The notes beneath the pieces were generated by a model. It did not search any database, was not told where the DNA came from, and saw only the letters and a program-made list of their open reading frames with translations. Both the position numbers and the translations under genes were made by a program. Shown here piece by piece: positions 5,128 to 5,976 of a stretch of 5,976 bases of DNA. This DNA comes from Actinomycetota bacterium (GTDB lineage: Bacteria > Actinomycetota > Thermoleophilia > Gaiellales > Gaiellaceae), in NCBI GenBank assembly GCA_003136795.1, contig PLDP01000018.1, positions 185 through 6,160 of the forward strand, given 5' to 3'. Positions within the stretch are counted from its first letter, which is position 1, and each line of letters begins with the position of its first letter.

Positions 5128-5976
5128 GCTTCCGCCGGCCTGGAGAGGCAGAGCCAGCAGACGCTCGATCGCCGGCGTGACGCCCCAACGATCGCGCAAT
5201 TCCAGGTACTCAGCGGTCGCACGCTTGGCGCGTGAGGCCGACGGAGCCCGCTCGGCTCGCAGCATCACGTTCTTCGCCGTGTGCTCCGCGGAGACAAACT
5301 CGATCACGTCGACGCGGTAGCCGAGCATCTCGAGCGCGGCCGCCCGGAGCGCGTCGGTGACCAGGTCGGCCTGCCGGCCGAGCAGCAGGCCGTGGCGGAG
5401 CAGCGCGTCCTTGTCATGCGCGGCGATCTGCGCGGCGAGCTCGTGGTGGCAGCACGGAGCGACGACGATCGCCTCGGCGCCGAGCCGCACGCCGGCTGCG
5501 ATCGCCTCGTCGGTCGCCGTGTCGCACGCATGCAGCGAGACGAGCAGGTCGACCGGCACGTCGCTCTCGTAGTCGACAATCGCGGTTGCCTCGAAGCTCG
5601 CCTCGTCGTAGCCGAGGCTCTCCGCGACGCCGCGAACGGTTTCGATCACGGACGCGTTGCTGTCGAGTCCGACGAGCTCGACCCGCGTTCCGAGCTCACG
5701 GCCGTAGGCGACGAGCGCGAGGCTCATGTACGCCTTGCCGCAGCCCGCGTCGACGACCCGGATGCGGTCGCGCCCCCACAGGGGCAGCGGCCGAAGCAGC
5801 TCGACGTAGTGCTGAACCTGGCGCTCCTTGTCGCGCGAGATCTTGGTCGCCCGGAAGAGCGGATGGTTGGCCGGCAGCGGATGTTGCGGGGTGCGGTCGT
5901 GCGCGCGGGTTGGCGCGGCGCTCGACGATGCCTTGCCGGTGGAAACGAGCCACGTGCCTTTCTTCGTGCGCCGCGC
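5125..5976 (-). CDS. Class I SAM-dependent methyltransferase, Methyltransf_32/METTL25-like (N-terminus beyond window edge)
   Basis: The reading frame is open to the right edge, giving 283 visible residues. The core is a Rossmann methyltransferase: motif [11 protein letters not shown] (visible residues 74-83) binds S-adenosylmethionine and [13 protein letters not shown] supplies the acidic residue after strand 2. [12 protein letters not shown] (about 147-158) and [10 protein letters not shown] (about 171-180) are hallmarks of the Methyltransf_32 family, which includes eukaryotic METTL25/RRNAD1 proteins. The preceding [17 protein letters not shown] and a basic helix [16 protein letters not shown] also resemble bacterial members. 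The first ATG visible in frame (5727) falls after motif I, so the true start must be upstream. The substrate is unknown, perhaps RNA judging from relatives, but this is not shown. The last codon is TAG at 5125-5127, shared with the proposed pdxS -10 box. The N-terminal 30 visible residues are low-complexity (Ser/Ala/Thr) and probably a linker. Confidence 0.85.
   Translation of the reverse strand, partial: ARRTKKGTWLVSTGKASSSAAPTRAHDRTPQHPLPANHPLFRATKISRDKERQVQHYVELLRPLPLWGRDRIRVVDAGCGKAYMSLALVAYGRELGTRVELVGLDSNASVIETVRGVAESLGYDEASFEATAIVDYESDVPVDLLVSLHACDTATDEAIAAGVRLGAEAIVVAPCCHHELAAQIAAHDKDALLRHGLLLGRQADLVTDALRAAALEMLGYRVDVIEFVSAEHTAKNVMLRAERAPSASRAKRATAEYLELRDRWGVTPAIERLLALPLQAGGS

Noticed and set aside
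4344..5180. 278-codon plus-strand open frame opposite pdxS
   Set aside because: Antisense shadow of a highly conserved gene; composition is Arg/Ala/Asp/Leu repeats with no domain.
5115..5222. N-terminal extension of pdxS to the ATG at 5222
   Set aside because: It would overlap the methyltransferase 3' end by about 100 nt and add 36 residues not found in PdxS proteins.
5696..5953. Separate small minus-strand frame near the right edge
   Set aside because: A different frame, continuous to the edge and containing the SAM-binding motif, encodes the methyltransferase N-terminal part; this one is its shadow.
1..5976. Mobile elements, CRISPR arrays, tRNA or rRNA genes, toxin-antitoxin pairs
   Set aside because: Read through for direct-repeat arrays, terminal inverted repeats, transposase-like proteins and tRNA cloverleaf arms; none seen. 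Nearly all bases are accounted for by ordinary genes.

Overview
The window is GC-rich (by eye about two thirds G+C), densely packed bacterial chromosome with no mobile element, CRISPR array, tRNA or rRNA. Protein content, short overlaps between genes and apparent leaderless promoters with TANNNT-type -10 boxes fit a high-GC actinobacterial lineage, perhaps a deep-branching one such as Thermoleophilia. The lineage is an inference from style and gene content, not a database match.

Layout. On the minus strand, read right to left from about 2271 to 1, lie folD (one-carbon folate metabolism), a cold-shock protein gene, gatC, and gatA, which runs off the left edge. gatC and gatA overlap in an ATGA. 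The csp-gatC junction holds two mutually exclusive hairpins. On the plus strand, from 2295 to 4229, is a tightly overlapping three-gene unit: a class I-like HMG-CoA reductase homologue, a small antibiotic-biosynthesis-monooxygenase-like (ABM) ferredoxin-fold protein, and a PaaI-type hotdog thioesterase. On the minus strand, from 5976 to 4230, is a class I methyltransferase (cut by the right edge) followed by pdxS, the synthase subunit of pyridoxal 5'-phosphate synthase. The thioesterase and pdxS are convergent, with abutting stop codons.

How the parts work together. GatC and GatA are two of the three subunits of the amidotransferase that makes Gln-tRNA(Gln) and/or Asn-tRNA(Asn). FolD, Csp and PdxS are ordinary housekeeping genes. 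The accessory part is the HMGR-like/ABM/thioesterase unit. No other mevalonate-pathway gene is visible. The reductase keeps the four catalytic residues of HMG-CoA reductase but seems to have lost several HMG-contacting side chains, so its substrate may not be HMG-CoA.

Two regulatory observations stand out. The folD/HMGR divergent gap is a 12-bp perfect palindrome that supplies a TAGAGT box at 6-7 nt from an ATG on each strand. The same TAGAGT hexamer lies 7 nt before pdxS, where its first three bases are also the stop codon of the upstream methyltransferase. Both suggest leaderless transcription.
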